DNA from: Lingula anatina
Taxonomy: Eukaryota > Brachiopoda > Lingulata > Lingulida > Lingulidae
Length of the DNA stretch: 64,000 nt
Assembly (NCBI RefSeq): GCF_001039355.2
Contig: NW_019775550.1
Coordinates: 215,357 to 279,356 of the forward strand
Reading direction: 5' to 3'
Both the position numbers and the translations under genes were made by a program. Of this stretch, positions 32,016 to 44,700 are shown piece after piece. Under the pieces are notes generated by a model, which saw only the letters and a list, made by a program, of their open reading frames with translations, searched no databases and was not told the DNA's origin. The number at the start of each line of letters is the position of its first letter. Position 1 is the first letter of the stretch.

Positions 32016-32688
32016 GTAATATTGCATTGAATTAGTAATTGATAAGACCCTTTTTTTTTTTTTTTTTTTTTTTTGTGGAAAAGTGCATGTATCCTGTTTA
32101 TTCTATATTAATTGCTATGACGTTTTGTTCATAATTAGCCTGTGTATATGTGCGTAACATTAGATAGATCAGAATTTTCGTGCATGTTTCTGACATCTAA
32201 CTTAGCTGAATGGGATCTCAATTTCACGATCTGGATAGAAAGTCTTTTTTTTTTTCTCATTACAGACATTTATATGTTCTTTAGATATCTAACATTTTGT
32301 GACTGAATTAGATTACATCTTGATTTATTACTACCCTATTTATCTACCAGTAATAGCATGTATACAGTTACACCAAAACTGATGCGATGAAAAGCTGCGA
32401 TGAAAAGCTAAAAAACCTATCATAACCTCCCATCATCTCAAATTTCTGCTTGGATTAATGCCAATTGCCTGGAAACACTGCAATCGGGGGCTTAATGCCG
32501 TCTTTTGAGATTTGAGCCATTTCCGCAGAGGATGATTCTGTCAAGCGTCTTGCCAATCTGTCAGTGTTGTGTGACAGATGAGTTATGACATGGTATTTAA
32601 CATGACTGAAACACTGCAGAGAGTTGATTACATTTGATGGTAGATTTGATGGTTTTTATTGAGGGGGGGGAGGGACAAAAGAGAAAAA

Positions 32689-32900
32689 AATGGAGAGAGA
32701 GAGAGAGAGGGAGTTGAGAAAATATTGAGAGAGAGAGAGGGAGTTAAGAAAATGGAGAGAGAGAGAAAGAGAAAAAGAGAGAGAGGGAGTTAAGAAAATG
32801 GAAAGAGAGAGAGAATTAATAAAATGGAGAGAGAGAGAGAGAGAGAGAGAATTAAGAAAATTGAGAGAGAAAGAGAGAGATAGAGAGAGAGAGAGAGAGT
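32689..32900. repeat. degenerate GA-rich tandem repeat
   Basis: Blocks of (GA)n separated by GGGAGTTAAGAAAATG-like spacers, repeated five or six times. This is intronic. Confidence 0.9.
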
Positions 32901-33640
32901 AGTTAATGTGTTTCATATTTTTCCAGGTATAGAGTATATAGTAGTATGTAACCACCTGGAGATGTCCGTATATTTGTTGTCAAAACAGTTGTGATTCCTC
33001 AAAATTATGTGTACTGCTATGGTCTGGAAGTAGCCATACCTGGTTGTATCAAGAGAAATAAAAGTCTAATATTGTCCTCATTGGGGAACTATGTTATTCT
33101 TTATAAACTAAATTGGATAAAGCTTGCACTTTCTTTAACAAAAATTCTCACGACTTTTATGAATAAGGATGATTTTGTTGTGATAGACAGATAAGGATAA
33201 TATAATCTAATTCAAGATGCTGTACTAGTGAATGTTGTTTTCTTAGAGAAAAGTGTGTACATAAGTTTTGCCATAGGAAAGGCATACATTTGTGTCATTT
33301 TCTACAAACAGATTCAACAGAAAGACCCCCAACAAGTGAATTATGAACTAAGGAGCTTCTGGTGTGTGTCATATACGAGAGTGTAATCCCACATGCTGGG
33401 CTGATTGTGGCTGTACAGAAATGAAGAGTGGGTGTGAACCACAGGTGCTTTATGATTATTCCAGTAGTAGTATTTTAGTATTTTTCATATTTTTAGATCA
33501 CACAGCTGATGGCACAGACCTGATGGTTTTTGATGGTGTTTGCACACTTATGGACCTGGTTCAATCTCATTATTCTACACCTTTTCCTTTTTGCTGACCT
33601 TATTTGTATTAATAATGTGTTATTATGAAATGTGTTGCTA

Positions 33641-33735
33641 TTTTGTCATGTTATGCAATGTCATGTTATCTTATGTCATGTCATGGTGTCATGTCATCTT
33701 ATGTCATGCAATGTCATGATCTGTTATGTGTCATG
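33641..33735. repeat. low-complexity TGTCATG repeat
   Basis: Irregular reiteration of TGTCATG, TTATGTCATG and CAATGTCATG. This is intronic. Confidence 0.85.
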
Positions 33736-33918
33736 AAATATGTCTGATCGAATGTGAAAGTATGTGAAACCTGTATGAGAAAAGATGGATGATTCTCAGG
33801 GTTATGCCATGTGTTCACATATTAGATACTAAAAAACACTTTCAAGCTGAAATAAATGATTTTATTGACTGATGATCTTCTTCAAATTATTACACCTTTT
33901 CTTTGTTTCTTTTACCAG

Positions 33919-33996
33919 CTCTATGACAGAATTAACACACGGTCGCTCAGTCCCACGAGGCCTCCGCCATCAGACTCGGTGGTTAGAGCCAGAGAG
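33919..33996 (+). CDS. CASK: CASK exon, end of first L27 domain and linker
   Basis: 26 codons between TTTTACCAG and GTGAGT, phase 0 on both sides. The peptide begins LYDRINTRS and ends PPPSDSVVRARE. It lines up with the vertebrate CASK segment LYDKINTKS...NPPSDAVQRAKE, which joins the two L27 domains. L27 domains pair CASK with SAP97/DLG and Veli/LIN-7 scaffolds at synapses and epithelial junctions. In full-length CASK this exon follows the CaMK-like domain and the first L27 helices; those upstream exons are not in this window. Confidence 0.93.
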
Positions 33997-35034
33997 GTGA
34001 GTGCAGGTGCTGCATTAATGGGGTCATGACATTTCAGGTGTCTGACCTAAATGGTGTATGCTCCAGGAGTTGTTTTGGGTTATACTTTGAACATGATATT
34101 ATTATATGATATTATTATATTATTGACTACCTATCAACCAAGAAATGATGTGTTCCTCCTTTTTTTTGGGGGGGGGGGGTGGGGGGAGGGATTCCTATGA
34201 TGGTCTTATGTTAATATTTCACTAAATGATGCAATGCAATATTGCTGTTTTATTAAAAGATATATGTAAAAAACTGCACCCATTGTTTCAGTTAAATCAG
34301 GGCAAAGTGTGCATCAACATTGCAAAGCATTCTGTTTCATAGAGAGAGAGTTGCTGATGTTTTCACCAAATTTAGTCTCGCAAACAGTTCTCACATTAAT
34401 CTAATTAAATAGTTACAGAAGTGCCTGTAAGAAATCGGAGATTTCCTTCAGTATATTTTATTCCCACCTTAAGCTGCACTCAAATCTGTGCTAAAAGAAG
34501 TTCACATGCCATTTAGATGACAAACAGGGCTTTTTAGGAGGTTCACCACCTTTCACTTTGATACAGATTTTAGAAAGGAATTTCCTGATAAGAATTCTTC
34601 AAAAAATATTCTTAGGAATGCTCTGTCATGGCCCCTTTCTCTTTATCCTTAGAACTTTGAAAAAGTCACCCTAGACAGTTATCATTGAGGTAGGAGAGGA
34701 AAAATATTGAGTTATGAAATTCTGTTCATAATTATTGAACAGCTACAATAAATAAATAAATAGTACTTAAAATGGGGTTTGGATGCTAAATTGATGCTTT
34801 TGTTTTTTCAAAAGAGAAAAGAAATTGAAGAACTTGCTCCAAACCTGATGTTATTTAGAAATAAAAGAAGGAGAGGAATGGTATTAAAGCTGGCAGTTTG
34901 GGGAACTACTCCCAGTCTTATGTAAGCATGTTCCTTCCTTACCTGGTCCTTATACATTGAAGTCATGTGGCAAGTTACAGTTTTTTTTTTTTTAGATAGA
35001 AACTATTATCCAATAAAAATGTTCCTACTTTCAG
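33997..35034 (+). other. CASK: CASK intron within the L27 region
   Basis: Begins GTGAGT and ends CTACTTTCAG. No other feature beyond poly-T and poly-G runs. Confidence 0.85.
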
Positions 35035-35121
35035 GTTCTGGATGCTGTTCAAGAACACTCGCCGATCACGGCCAAAGAGACGGAAGAACTTCGTCAGATA
35101 CTTACCAGTCCTAACTTTACT
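35035..35121 (+). CDS. CASK: CASK exon, start of second L27 domain
   Basis: 29 codons between TACTTTCAG and GTAAGT, phase 0 on both sides. The peptide begins VLDAVQEHSP and ends EELRQILTSPNFT. It matches the CASK/MPP-family L27 helix represented in vertebrate CASK by VLEEISCYP...ELKRILTQPHF. The next expected exon (ALLQTHD-like, completing L27) and the PDZ, SH3 and guanylate kinase exons were looked for and not found downstream. Either the next intron holds the minus-strand receptor genes or the assembly is joined wrongly after this exon. Confidence 0.93.
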
Positions 35122-35945
35122 GTAAGTACATAGTTTGTTCTTTGTGTTAAATAGTGTTACCAGAATGCTTAGTCTTAATAAATGAATTTATTTATTTTAT
35201 TTATTTTGTAGTTTTAAAGTCCGGTAAAGTGTACATAATAATGTGTTTCAGTTCTCATCAGTACCATTTTTATAGATCACTATCATTGCTGTGTCTTCAC
35301 TCAGACCACTTTTCAAGAGAAGAGAAAAAATTCAATCTTCATGCACATTGTTATGTATATTATTAATTATCCTGTTTCAAAGCATGTATCTTGCCTTTGG
35401 TATAGAAACACAGGTAAGCTTTGAAAAGAAATGGGAGATGACAAAAGTCTATCCTGTGGCCTGTCTAAGGACAGGAAGTTTAGAGGCGTTGAGTTTGATA
35501 ACTTAGCGCAGACTCATTTCCTGTTGCCAAGTATCTTCCTAAATTACCCACATGTTCTAAACATGTATGGTTTTCTTCAAACTGATATCATACTGCCAGT
35601 TTTTTTTCCCTCTGCTGAAGAATTTGCTAATGGAATTGCATGTGCCAAAGAAAAAGTAGATGGGCAATTTTTTTTTTTTTACTGTAGAAAGTCTGGTGTT
35701 CAGGTTGTGTTAATCTATGAACACTGTGAGGAATGGGTGCTTGGAATGCATGACTCATAGTATTCTAAAATAATTCATTCAAACATATTTTGGAATAAAT
35801 GTATACATTTTGATCACCCATTGTGCTTGGGTGTGCTTCAGAATTGCAGTTGGTGTGACAATGATTATGAAAAACACAATCAGTTCTTATTTAGCTGTTG
35901 GTGAAGTTTGCTGTTAATAATCCATTATATGAAGGAAAGGGCAAG
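35122..35945. other. stretch after the last CASK exon, no supported gene
   Basis: Begins with the GTAAGT donor of the previous exon. A 109-codon open frame at 35431-35760 has no recognisable domain, no splice context and a poly-Phe run from a poly-T tract, so it is not called. Confidence 0.6.
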
Positions 35946-36722
35946 AAAGGGTTTCTTATAGAAATAATCACGTCTTTGAAACATCTGTTACAAGAATTGT
36001 ATCTCAAGTCGATATATTTGTGCAGTTTGTTTCAAACTATACTGTAGTAATCCCTTATTTGTAGTATTGCTGTGGGAAAGTGCAAGTTGGATTCCTTCTT
36101 GATATTGATAGTATTGAACCAGTAAACCTCTTTAGTAGTGGAAAGTATGTGTACCATTGAAAGAGCTGTTGATATAATAATAGATGAAGAAGTTGTGAAG
36201 CTAGGATGGTCCAGTGCATTGTTTTACATGTTGGTTTTATTGGAAAACCTGATAATGATATATAGGAGTCGGTGACTAAGATATATATATTATTTATCCA
36301 GTTATCTCAATCTTGTGCAAAAGTTCTACAACATGGAAATCAATGGAAGGGTAAGTACAAAAACATCTGTCTGAATTCCAGCATTTGGTAGGAACAGAAT
36401 ATATCTGATTGAATACGAATTCTGCATTGCTTTTGATAAGTTATCAGCTGTAAACATTGTATGCAGGCGAAAAGTTGCCAACATGACAGTTAGTACTCCA
36501 GATGAATAGATCTACTGTTTTAATGTTGTATTATCAATTGAATAACCTGTGTAAACAATAAGGGCGAGTCCTATATGATATGTAGAATACATGTAAATGT
36601 ACACAGAGTTGACAGCCCTGCAAACAATACTGATATGAAGTAGGTGGCAGTAGGGCAGCTAGGTCACTCCAAATTTTTTGGAAACCTTCCAGGATTTAAT
36701 TGTACCACCAGCGTAGGCGCTG
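35946..36722. repeat. 777-bp exact duplicate, copy 1
   Basis: Identical as far as read to 36724-37500, with a single N (36723) between the copies. Both run from AAAGGGTTTCTTATAG to GCGTAGGCGCTG. Identical copies meeting at an N are best explained by two contigs that overlap but were not merged. Confidence 0.95.
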
Positions 36723-36723
36723 N

Positions 36724-37500
36724 AAAGGGTTTCTTATAGAAATAATCACGTCTTTGAAACATCTGTTACAAGAATTGTATCTCAAGTCGATATATTTGTG
36801 CAGTTTGTTTCAAACTATACTGTAGTAATCCCTTATTTGTAGTATTGCTGTGGGAAAGTGCAAGTTGGATTCCTTCTTGATATTGATAGTATTGAACCAG
36901 TAAACCTCTTTAGTAGTGGAAAGTATGTGTACCATTGAAAGAGCTGTTGATATAATAATAGATGAAGAAGTTGTGAAGCTAGGATGGTCCAGTGCATTGT
37001 TTTACATGTTGGTTTTATTGGAAAACCTGATAATGATATATAGGAGTCGGTGACTAAGATATATATATTATTTATCCAGTTATCTCAATCTTGTGCAAAA
37101 GTTCTACAACATGGAAATCAATGGAAGGGTAAGTACAAAAACATCTGTCTGAATTCCAGCATTTGGTAGGAACAGAATATATCTGATTGAATACGAATTC
37201 TGCATTGCTTTTGATAAGTTATCAGCTGTAAACATTGTATGCAGGCGAAAAGTTGCCAACATGACAGTTAGTACTCCAGATGAATAGATCTACTGTTTTA
37301 ATGTTGTATTATCAATTGAATAACCTGTGTAAACAATAAGGGCGAGTCCTATATGATATGTAGAATACATGTAAATGTACACAGAGTTGACAGCCCTGCA
37401 AACAATACTGATATGAAGTAGGTGGCAGTAGGGCAGCTAGGTCACTCCAAATTTTTTGGAAACCTTCCAGGATTTAATTGTACCACCAGCGTAGGCGCTG
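36724..37500. repeat. 777-bp exact duplicate, copy 2
   Basis: Second copy of the segment at 35946-36722. Only this copy continues into the Pro/Ala minisatellite, so copy 1 is probably the overhanging end of the preceding contig. Confidence 0.95.
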
Positions 37501-37535
37501 GCGGTACCCATGGTTTTAGTCCCGACCCGTATGTT

Positions 37536-37596
37536 CCGCCGGCTCCTGCGGCTCCGCCGGCTCCTGCAGCTCCGCCGGCTCCTGCGGCTCCGCCGC
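37536..37596 (+). repeat. GC-rich 18-bp minisatellite encoding Pro/Ala repeats
   Basis: About three and a half units of CCGCCGGCTCCTGCGGCT stand out in an AT-rich region. The plus frame from about 37464 reads GFNCTTSVGAGGTHGFSP, then three PPAPAA units, then PSHRYRFSS and a stop. A CCTTCCAG before GATTTAATTG could be an acceptor, which would make this a last exon. The minus strand is also partly open. The protein is not recognised, and coding status is uncertain. Confidence 0.6.
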
Positions 37597-37923
37597 CAAG
37601 TCACCGTTACCGCTTCTCCTCCTAGACGGTAAGGGCCCCTGTACCCATCTCTTGGATTTAGGTCACCTATAATCTCAACTCATTCCACGTAAAATTTGGG
37701 CTTTGTCGGTATTGGGGTCTAGGTGTGGCACTCATTGCAATGCACCCTTGTCTAAAAATGGCAAAATTAAATGCTAATTATCTACCCTAAGGAAGGAGTT
37801 ATGGGAAAAATTTCTACAGACAGCTTTCCAAAAGTCATATGTGTAGATTTCAAATATGCCCTTGGATTTGACCTTTGACCTTTATTTCAAGGTCAAACGG
37901 GCCAAAATTTTCAAAAAAATGAA
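37597..37923. other. non-coding stretch with a dispersed GGTCA-rich repeat
   Basis: The part before the gap contains GGATTTGACCTTTGACCTT and TTTCAAGGTCAAACGGG, an inverted GGTCA-rich word typical of dispersed repeats in marine invertebrates. No exon is seen. Confidence 0.5.
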
Positions 37924-38234
37924 NNNNNNNNNNNNNNNNNNNNNNNNNNNNNNNNNNNNNNNNNNNNNNNNNNNNNNNNNNNNNNNNNNNNNNNNNNNNN
38001 NNNNNNNNNNNNNNNNNNNNNNNNNNNNNNNNNNNNNNNNNNNNNNNNNNNNNNNNNNNNNNNNNNNNNNNNNNNNNNNNNNNNNNNNNNNNNNNNNNNN
38101 NNNNNNNNNNNNNNNNNNNNNNNNNNNNNNNNNNNNNNNNNNNNNNNNNNNNNNNNNNNNNNNNNNNNNNNNNNNNNNNNNNNNNNNNNNNNNNNNNNNN
38201 NNNNNNNNNNNNNNNNNNNNNNNNNNNNNNNNNN
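37924..38234. other. assembly gap, 311 N
   Basis: A run of N. The sequence on either side (AAAATGGCGG...GCCATCTTGG on the right) looks like repeat DNA. The missing last exon of receptor copy A could lie here or beyond. Confidence 1.
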
Positions 38235-38608
38235 ACTTTCAAAATGGCGGGTGGCGGCCATCTTGGATTTGAGGCACAAAATGGCCACCAATTGCTTCCA
38301 AATGATCAAAAATGGGTTCCTTGTCCCTAATTTAGTCAGGTTTGATAATCTATACATGTTTCTAGGCCAAAAATTAATGGAAATATAAAATATTATATAT
38401 TTTGGCACATAATTTGCATAATTTATGCTAATTAATGTATCGATAGAGGGCGTCTCTTTGGATAAAAAATTTTCTTTTGGCCCAAGGAACATTTATGCCA
38501 AGTTAGACATTTGTACTACAAAATGCAGCGTTTGGCCATTTTTTGGTCCTTAACAAGCCTACTAGAGGGAGGGTCCGTGTGTGTGTGTGTGAGAGAGAGA
38601 GATCTTAC

Positions 38609-38729
38609 CTTCGTCTCCTAAGAAATACTAGTAATATGATGACCAGCATCAAAATAACGACGACCAACGATATGGCCACTGGGACACCAATTAACAGAGG
38701 GATGCTTGCCGAGTCCTCGCCATTCCCTC
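38609..38729 (-). CDS. receptor copy A exon 8: transmembrane segment
   Basis: Between TTATTCCAG and GTAAGA on the minus strand, phase 1 in and phase 2 out. The peptide begins GNGEDSASIPLLIGVPVAIS, continues as a long Val/Ile/Leu helix and ends FLRRR, a stop-transfer basic cluster. It matches exon 8 of copy B. Confidence 0.9.
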
Positions 38730-38734
38730 CTGGA

Positions 38735-38773
<39 letters not shown>

Positions 38774-41700
38774 TGTTTGGGACATTTTTGGAATTGACGA
38801 AGATTAAAGTGGATGATTCCAGTTAAGGTTTTACAAATGAGAAGATTTGAACGGTGTATAGATTTTCCGCAAAAGCGGGAGACGATTAAAAAAGTAGATC
38901 TCTTTTACCAAACTTTGAGGCTTCTTACAAACTGTGTCCTCAAATTTGCAGCAAATCTGCAAAAAAAGAGTTCTACTTTGCAAATGAGATAATGTTTAAA
39001 TTTGAGAGGATACAAAGGCTTCTTGCAAACTTCTCGCAAACTTTTGATGCCCTTGCAAATGTGCAATAAATTTGCAGCAACTCTTTTTCTTACAAAAACC
39101 TGCAAGTAGTTTAGTTTGTAGCAAATGTCCAGCATATTTGCCGCAAATGTGCTTCAAATTTTCACTTTGCTAAGGGGCTTGTTCCTCTGTTTCGCTACGA
39201 ATTGGCGGTCTCTATTTCAAAGCCACCTTTAGAAGATAAAACGATATTTCTATAAAGTTTAATTCAACACCAGTTAAAACCATCAACTATTGTATATTAT
39301 AATTATTTTTGACCTTTCGAAGTCATACTACCTGCGTCATTTCCAGCTCCCTCTTTTCCAGTGGGGATTACATTCGGGATGGTAGACGCTGGCGTAACAG
39401 TGGGAAGAGAGGCAGGCACTGTCGTTACTAGGGTAGTTGAAGTAGCGAACTTGGTGGTCGGGGTAATGGATGTCGTTGTGCCGGTGGTGGTAGTAGGCGT
39501 AGTGGACGTTGTTGGTGCAGTGGTTCTTGTAGTAGAAGTAGTAGTCTCTGTGGGCTGTTTTGTTTCAACAGGAGTTGTAAATGTGTTGGAAAATGTCGTC
39601 GAAACGCATGCGGATTCCCCATCTGGACATGCGCACGTTCTGTCGTTTGGTTTGGGCAGACATAGGTATGGACAACCCCCATTGTTTACACTGCAGCCGT
39701 TTGATCCTACAATAAATTGCGATAACTCTATGTGAACATGTGTTTGATAACTCTTAGTGAATATGTGTTTGATAAAAAGAAAGAGTAATTACCAAAGATG
39801 GTGAGGTAATCGACCGTTGGAATGCATATTTTGCATAAGCAAGCAGAACAGAAAGTTGACTATAGTTACATGGAATATAAATTCTGTAAAAAATAAACTA
39901 GAAAACAAAAAGGTGCAAGAACTTTTAAGTTTATATGATATAATTTGTTTAAATGAAATTAAGTCTAATGTTGAGTTCTCCTTACCAGGATACCATATTA
40001 TGAGTAAAAATGAAAACGCAAACCGAGGAGGTTGCGGTGTTCTCATAAAAGATTGGTTAAACAGATCTATAATTGAACTTGTGTGTGGTAAAGACGACTA
40101 TATTTATTTCAGATTTGAGGAACACCCACAAGTAATATTTGTGGCTATTTATATTGCACCAAAGAGTTCACCATACTTTCAATGGGGGTGTTAGCTGATT
40201 TGAGTGCACTCCTCATGAATAGACCTAACGATACTTTTATAATAGTAGGAGACACAAACTGTCCATTTTCTTATTTGAGAGAAAGATTTGTAGACTCCAC
40301 AAGGGGAATGTTTCCTGATGCTCGGTATAGTGAGTCGCCTGATAAATTAAAGGACAATAGTCATATAAAAATATATTTCTCGAATTTTGAAGATTCAGCA
40401 CTCAATCTANGGACAATAGACACATAAAAATCCATTTCTCGAATTTTGAAGATTCAGCACTCAATCTATACACTAGAGGTATGTTTTAATAGATCCCTGC
40501 CATTTAAAAATGATAAAAACAATCTATTAGTAGAAAAAAAGCGTTTTAGTAAACCTCACCTCAATATGCATAAATGAAGCAACAGATCTGGGACACGTGG
40601 TACTGTGATGACAATGAGGATAAAGGTCTATGAGATTTAACTGAGCTGCATGGTGCATACAGACAAAATAGTTTAGGAAAGTTGTGTTGAACGGAGTTGA
40701 GCAATTTTCTTTATGCCTCAGTGTGTTGCCGTGGGATTCACCAAAATTGCAGCACTCTTTTTCTGTGACGGTCTTCCGTGACTAACTTATTAATTTCGGT
40801 GACAATAGTTGCGATGCTCGCGATCTCGGTCACCTCAGGTGTTTTAGATCATATCAAAAGCTGATAGTCTTTTAGATTGACTGTCAACAGTTGGCAAGCT
40901 TACTAATTGCTGACGCATTTTTAAATGCATTGTAGTTGACCAAGAGCTCGTTAACAATAAACCTGTTAATTATGCACCGCTGCAATTCCCAAGCCAGTTA
41001 ATAACAGGTATGAAACTCGTCTTGGTGGGCTTTCATATTTTTCAATATATATCATCTCTTTCATGGGCTTATTTTATTGGTATTTGTAAATGACGTTAAA
41101 TATCAATATTTAAACAATTAAGTTCAAACACGGTCGCGAACATTAATAAAAAAATTGCTCTCAGGGTATCTTGAAGCATGCGTATGCCCAGGCTATACTT
41201 CCGTGGAAGAAAACGTGTTGAGGAAAAACAGGGAAAAGAGCGTTATAGAAAAAATGGGAACTGCTGTAATAAAATGGTTCGTAATCCTAATTCGTTTATG
41301 CTTTGAGGATTTGTTTCTGAAGATTATTTTATTTGAAATATTAAATAATTTAAAAGATTTATCATTTTATAACTTGAAACGCTGTACGCAAAACTTTTTG
41401 CAAATTTGTAAGCTTATAACACCGTGCTATAAAGATCTACTCAAGAAAAAATTTGCTTGGGTAAAATTGAGTACGGAATGAACTGGAGACACTTGGCTTG
41501 TCATTAAGTTTACACGAAAATATGTCAGATAACTTTATACTGTCTTTGAAAGAGTAAAGATTGAAAGATAATTTTAGACAAATTTTGACGGGGGAAATAT
41601 CCACAAAGAGTAAAGGGCTATTGCGCCAACATCTTGTTGAAAGTTTTACACTGCAATTCTATTTAAATAAGCTAAGGAACTAATTGCCAAATTTAGACTT

Positions 41701-44700
41701 TCATCACATAACAGGGGCGTAACCAGACCTGCAAATATTGTACGCACAGATTTTTAAAAAAATTGCAAGCACGTACAGCAAAATGTAGACTTACGGAAAA
41801 CACGAAGGACAGCGTAGCACAGCAAATGTACCTCATATAGTAGCTTAATTTCCATTAATAATAAAATCATCATTTAAGTCAAAAATATTCTCGCAATTTA
41901 ATAAATATTCTAATTTGCCCAGAACGGTATATTCATTTTAAAGGAGGCTAACTGAAATATACAGCTATGAGAGTGCGTAGGCTCCCTTGGGAGAGGCTGT
42001 TTACTGAAAATATTCAGGAAACAATAGCTGGAGGAGGTGGTTCTGTACATGTTTGGGGTGCCATTTGCAGCAACGGTATTTGCCCATTGCTTCCTCTGGA
42101 TGAAAACCTTAACACTGCCAGATACAGAGACATTCCCCAGCAGAACCTGGAGCAGTTCACAAGAGGGATATACAGAGACAATTTTAGATTGCAACATGAC
42201 AACCCAACTCCCCACACAGCCCGCTAAATTGTAGACTACATCCGACAAAACAACATTCAGCTGATGCCAAATCCAGCAAGAAGCCCAGATGCAAGCCCAA
42301 TTGAGCAAATGTGGGACGAACTTGGTCGTGTTATTCAGATAAGACACCCTCCCCCTACAAATCTTAGATGAACTGCGAGATGCCCTTCAAGATGAATGGA
42401 CCAGGATTCATCTCCAAAGAGTAGTAACTCTAGTTCACAGTATGCCACGCCGTCTGTAGGCCATTATCCAAGCTCGGGGTGCGCATACCCGCTAATTGAA
42501 TTAATAATGAACTCTGAAGACGTTTCTTGACAATTTCCCCTAATTTCATATTAACTGTCAATCACAGTATAAATTTATGTTTAATTTTTTCACTTTGTAC
42601 TGTTACGTAAAAAAGTACTCTTTTTGGGGGCATGAGAAAAAAACCCTAAATAAATTAACGCTTTTTTCACATTTGCATTGGTTGTTTCTCCTTGACTCTA
42701 CCAATCCTCCAGCTTCACATATTTAACAATATAAACAATATTAATTTGGTAATATCAATAATAATGAAAGAAACAGGGCGATATGCATCCCAAAATTTCC
42801 GTGTACCAACCATTTTGGGCAAGAGTGTAGTTTTATGATTTGTTTGTGAAAATTGCCCATGTCACCCTGTTAGTTTGGAGGTCTAAGCTGGATCAAGTCC
42901 GTGTTAAAATTCCTATGAAGCTGTGCAGGATAAATTCTTCCTTTCTTTCTCTAGCTCCTCGATAAACCTGGTGTTCAGATTTTATTTAGTACCCCCAGGT
43001 CTGCGGGAGCTGCTCTTTGAAACTAACGCACAGGTAGATTTTTACCTGAGATAAATATTGCCAGCAAGAGTTCGATACTCGCAAGACAAATTGAATGCCA
43101 TTTAACCCTCTAATTAAGAGGTAAAGGAAGTTCCAGTTAGATGGACCATTAAGATAGGACTTGTAAAGGTAACGGGCATTGTTTACCTCAGTTTAATAAA
43201 AGTATGCAAGACGGGGTGTCAGCGGTTTAATAAAATAAATTGAATTTCACAAATAACATGGACCTCATATGCAATAATCAACAGTACCCTTAACTCATTC
43301 AAATGCAGTGTTTTATACAACTTGGGATAACCATAATTAAATGCTCGTTAAAGAATTGACTAGACGGAAAATGGTTTAACACAGCTTCACAAGGATTTAG
43401 ACCCCTCGGGTAAGAGAGTTGAATGAGTATTATCTTTTATCAGAAGCCAGAAAAGTCATCTTACAGGTAGACAATGCAGCTCAGTTTGACAGCTAAGCAC
43501 GCTCTGTTCTCCGGTGGCATGATTGTCGTCATCGGACCACGTGCCCACGTAGCTCATTAACTCACAGGCCGAGCAAACAGGACGTTTTTTTAAAGCCAAA
43601 AATTTACAAAATGAGCTTTTACTTTGTGTATTTGGATAAAGATATCGCTAGTTGGGCATGTTTTCTGAAGAATATGCTCCGTTCAGGCCTTTCCGACGGT
43701 ATGACGCAAATCCTTTAAGGATTCCTAACGAAAATGCACGACTTGTAACCGGGATTGTAAAACCGTTAGTATTACTAAACGGTTTATGTTTTAAAAACGT
43801 GCAATCACCACTAAAACTAACATTTAGACAAAGGGATCGATGGGTCTCAGAATTGGACCATTGCTTTGTCTCCCCACGCCTCGTAGCCGCAACGTCTAAC
43901 ATGATAATTCATGACAGCGTGGATTTACCATCGAACCACGCCCCAGTAGGCATTACTTTTTTTTAAGGAAAAGCTCTCATCAACCGCAGACATCCTGAAC
44001 TCTCCATTGTACCGCATGAACCCCCAGGGAGTTGGGTCGATCTAAATCTTTATCTTTAGATCGATCTAAATCTCTGGGAAAGCACCCTTAGAATGATACA
44101 ACAGCTTATCTAACTGTGTGCAAGGTACCAACTAAGACTTAAAATCTCCATTTAGAAAATTTTCAAATGATAGATTTCAAATTTCGCAAAGGCCTTTGTT
44201 GAAGGACTACAATTATAATTATAACAAAAAGGCGAATTTTGCTGAGAACAACTACAGGTAAGTCAGCTACATCATAGCCGGCTATTATTACATTTTCTGT
44301 GAACACTCCTTGCCTTACCTGATAAATGGTATGAACTTCTGTACACGTGAAGACCAGTTAAACTGTTCAATGGAATAAACTCGATACGACCGAGACTGCT
44401 GTTGTATTTGTTGGCTGTATGTAACGCCCTGTTGAAATGTGCGTTATTTAAATACAAAAAAGGAAATAGAGAAGAAATACACAAATGAATACAAATCAAC
44501 TAAAATAAATTGAATATATAGCTGTATAGATAAAAATAAATTTGAAAGAATTGCATTTGCTAGCAATAGCAACATTACATTAAAGGTGAAGTCTATATTT
44601 TTAAATGAGTACACCGGATAATGTGTTAATCTAGGTTAGATTCACATCCAGGCATATTGCAGACATTTTTAATTAAGATAACACAATTTTACAAAACATT

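Larger units (their letters stand above)
32016..33918 (+). other. CASK: CASK intron between the large exon and the L27 exon
   Basis: Begins GTAATA and ends TTTTACCAG. It contains a poly-T run, a degenerate (GA)-rich repeat at 32689-32900 and a (TGTCATG)-rich low-complexity repeat at 33641-33735. If the donor at 32016 is not used, translation of the large exon ends after four more codons (VILH, then TGA). Confidence 0.75.

Noticed and set aside
35431-35760. 109-codon open frame on the plus strand after the CASK exon
   Set aside because: No recognised domain, a poly-T-derived Phe run, and no splice or paralogue support.
36310-36350. Micro-exon-like segment between TTTATCCAG and GGGTAAGT
   Set aside because: Good splice signals, but the peptide does not match the expected CASK continuation and it lies in the duplicated contig-overlap region.
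39361-39735. 124-codon Val-rich open frame on the plus strand
   Set aside because: Antisense shadow of exon 7 of receptor copy A.
41155-41481. 108-codon Lys/Leu-rich open frame on the plus strand
   Set aside because: No recognisable domain; lies between transposon relics and may be decayed element sequence.
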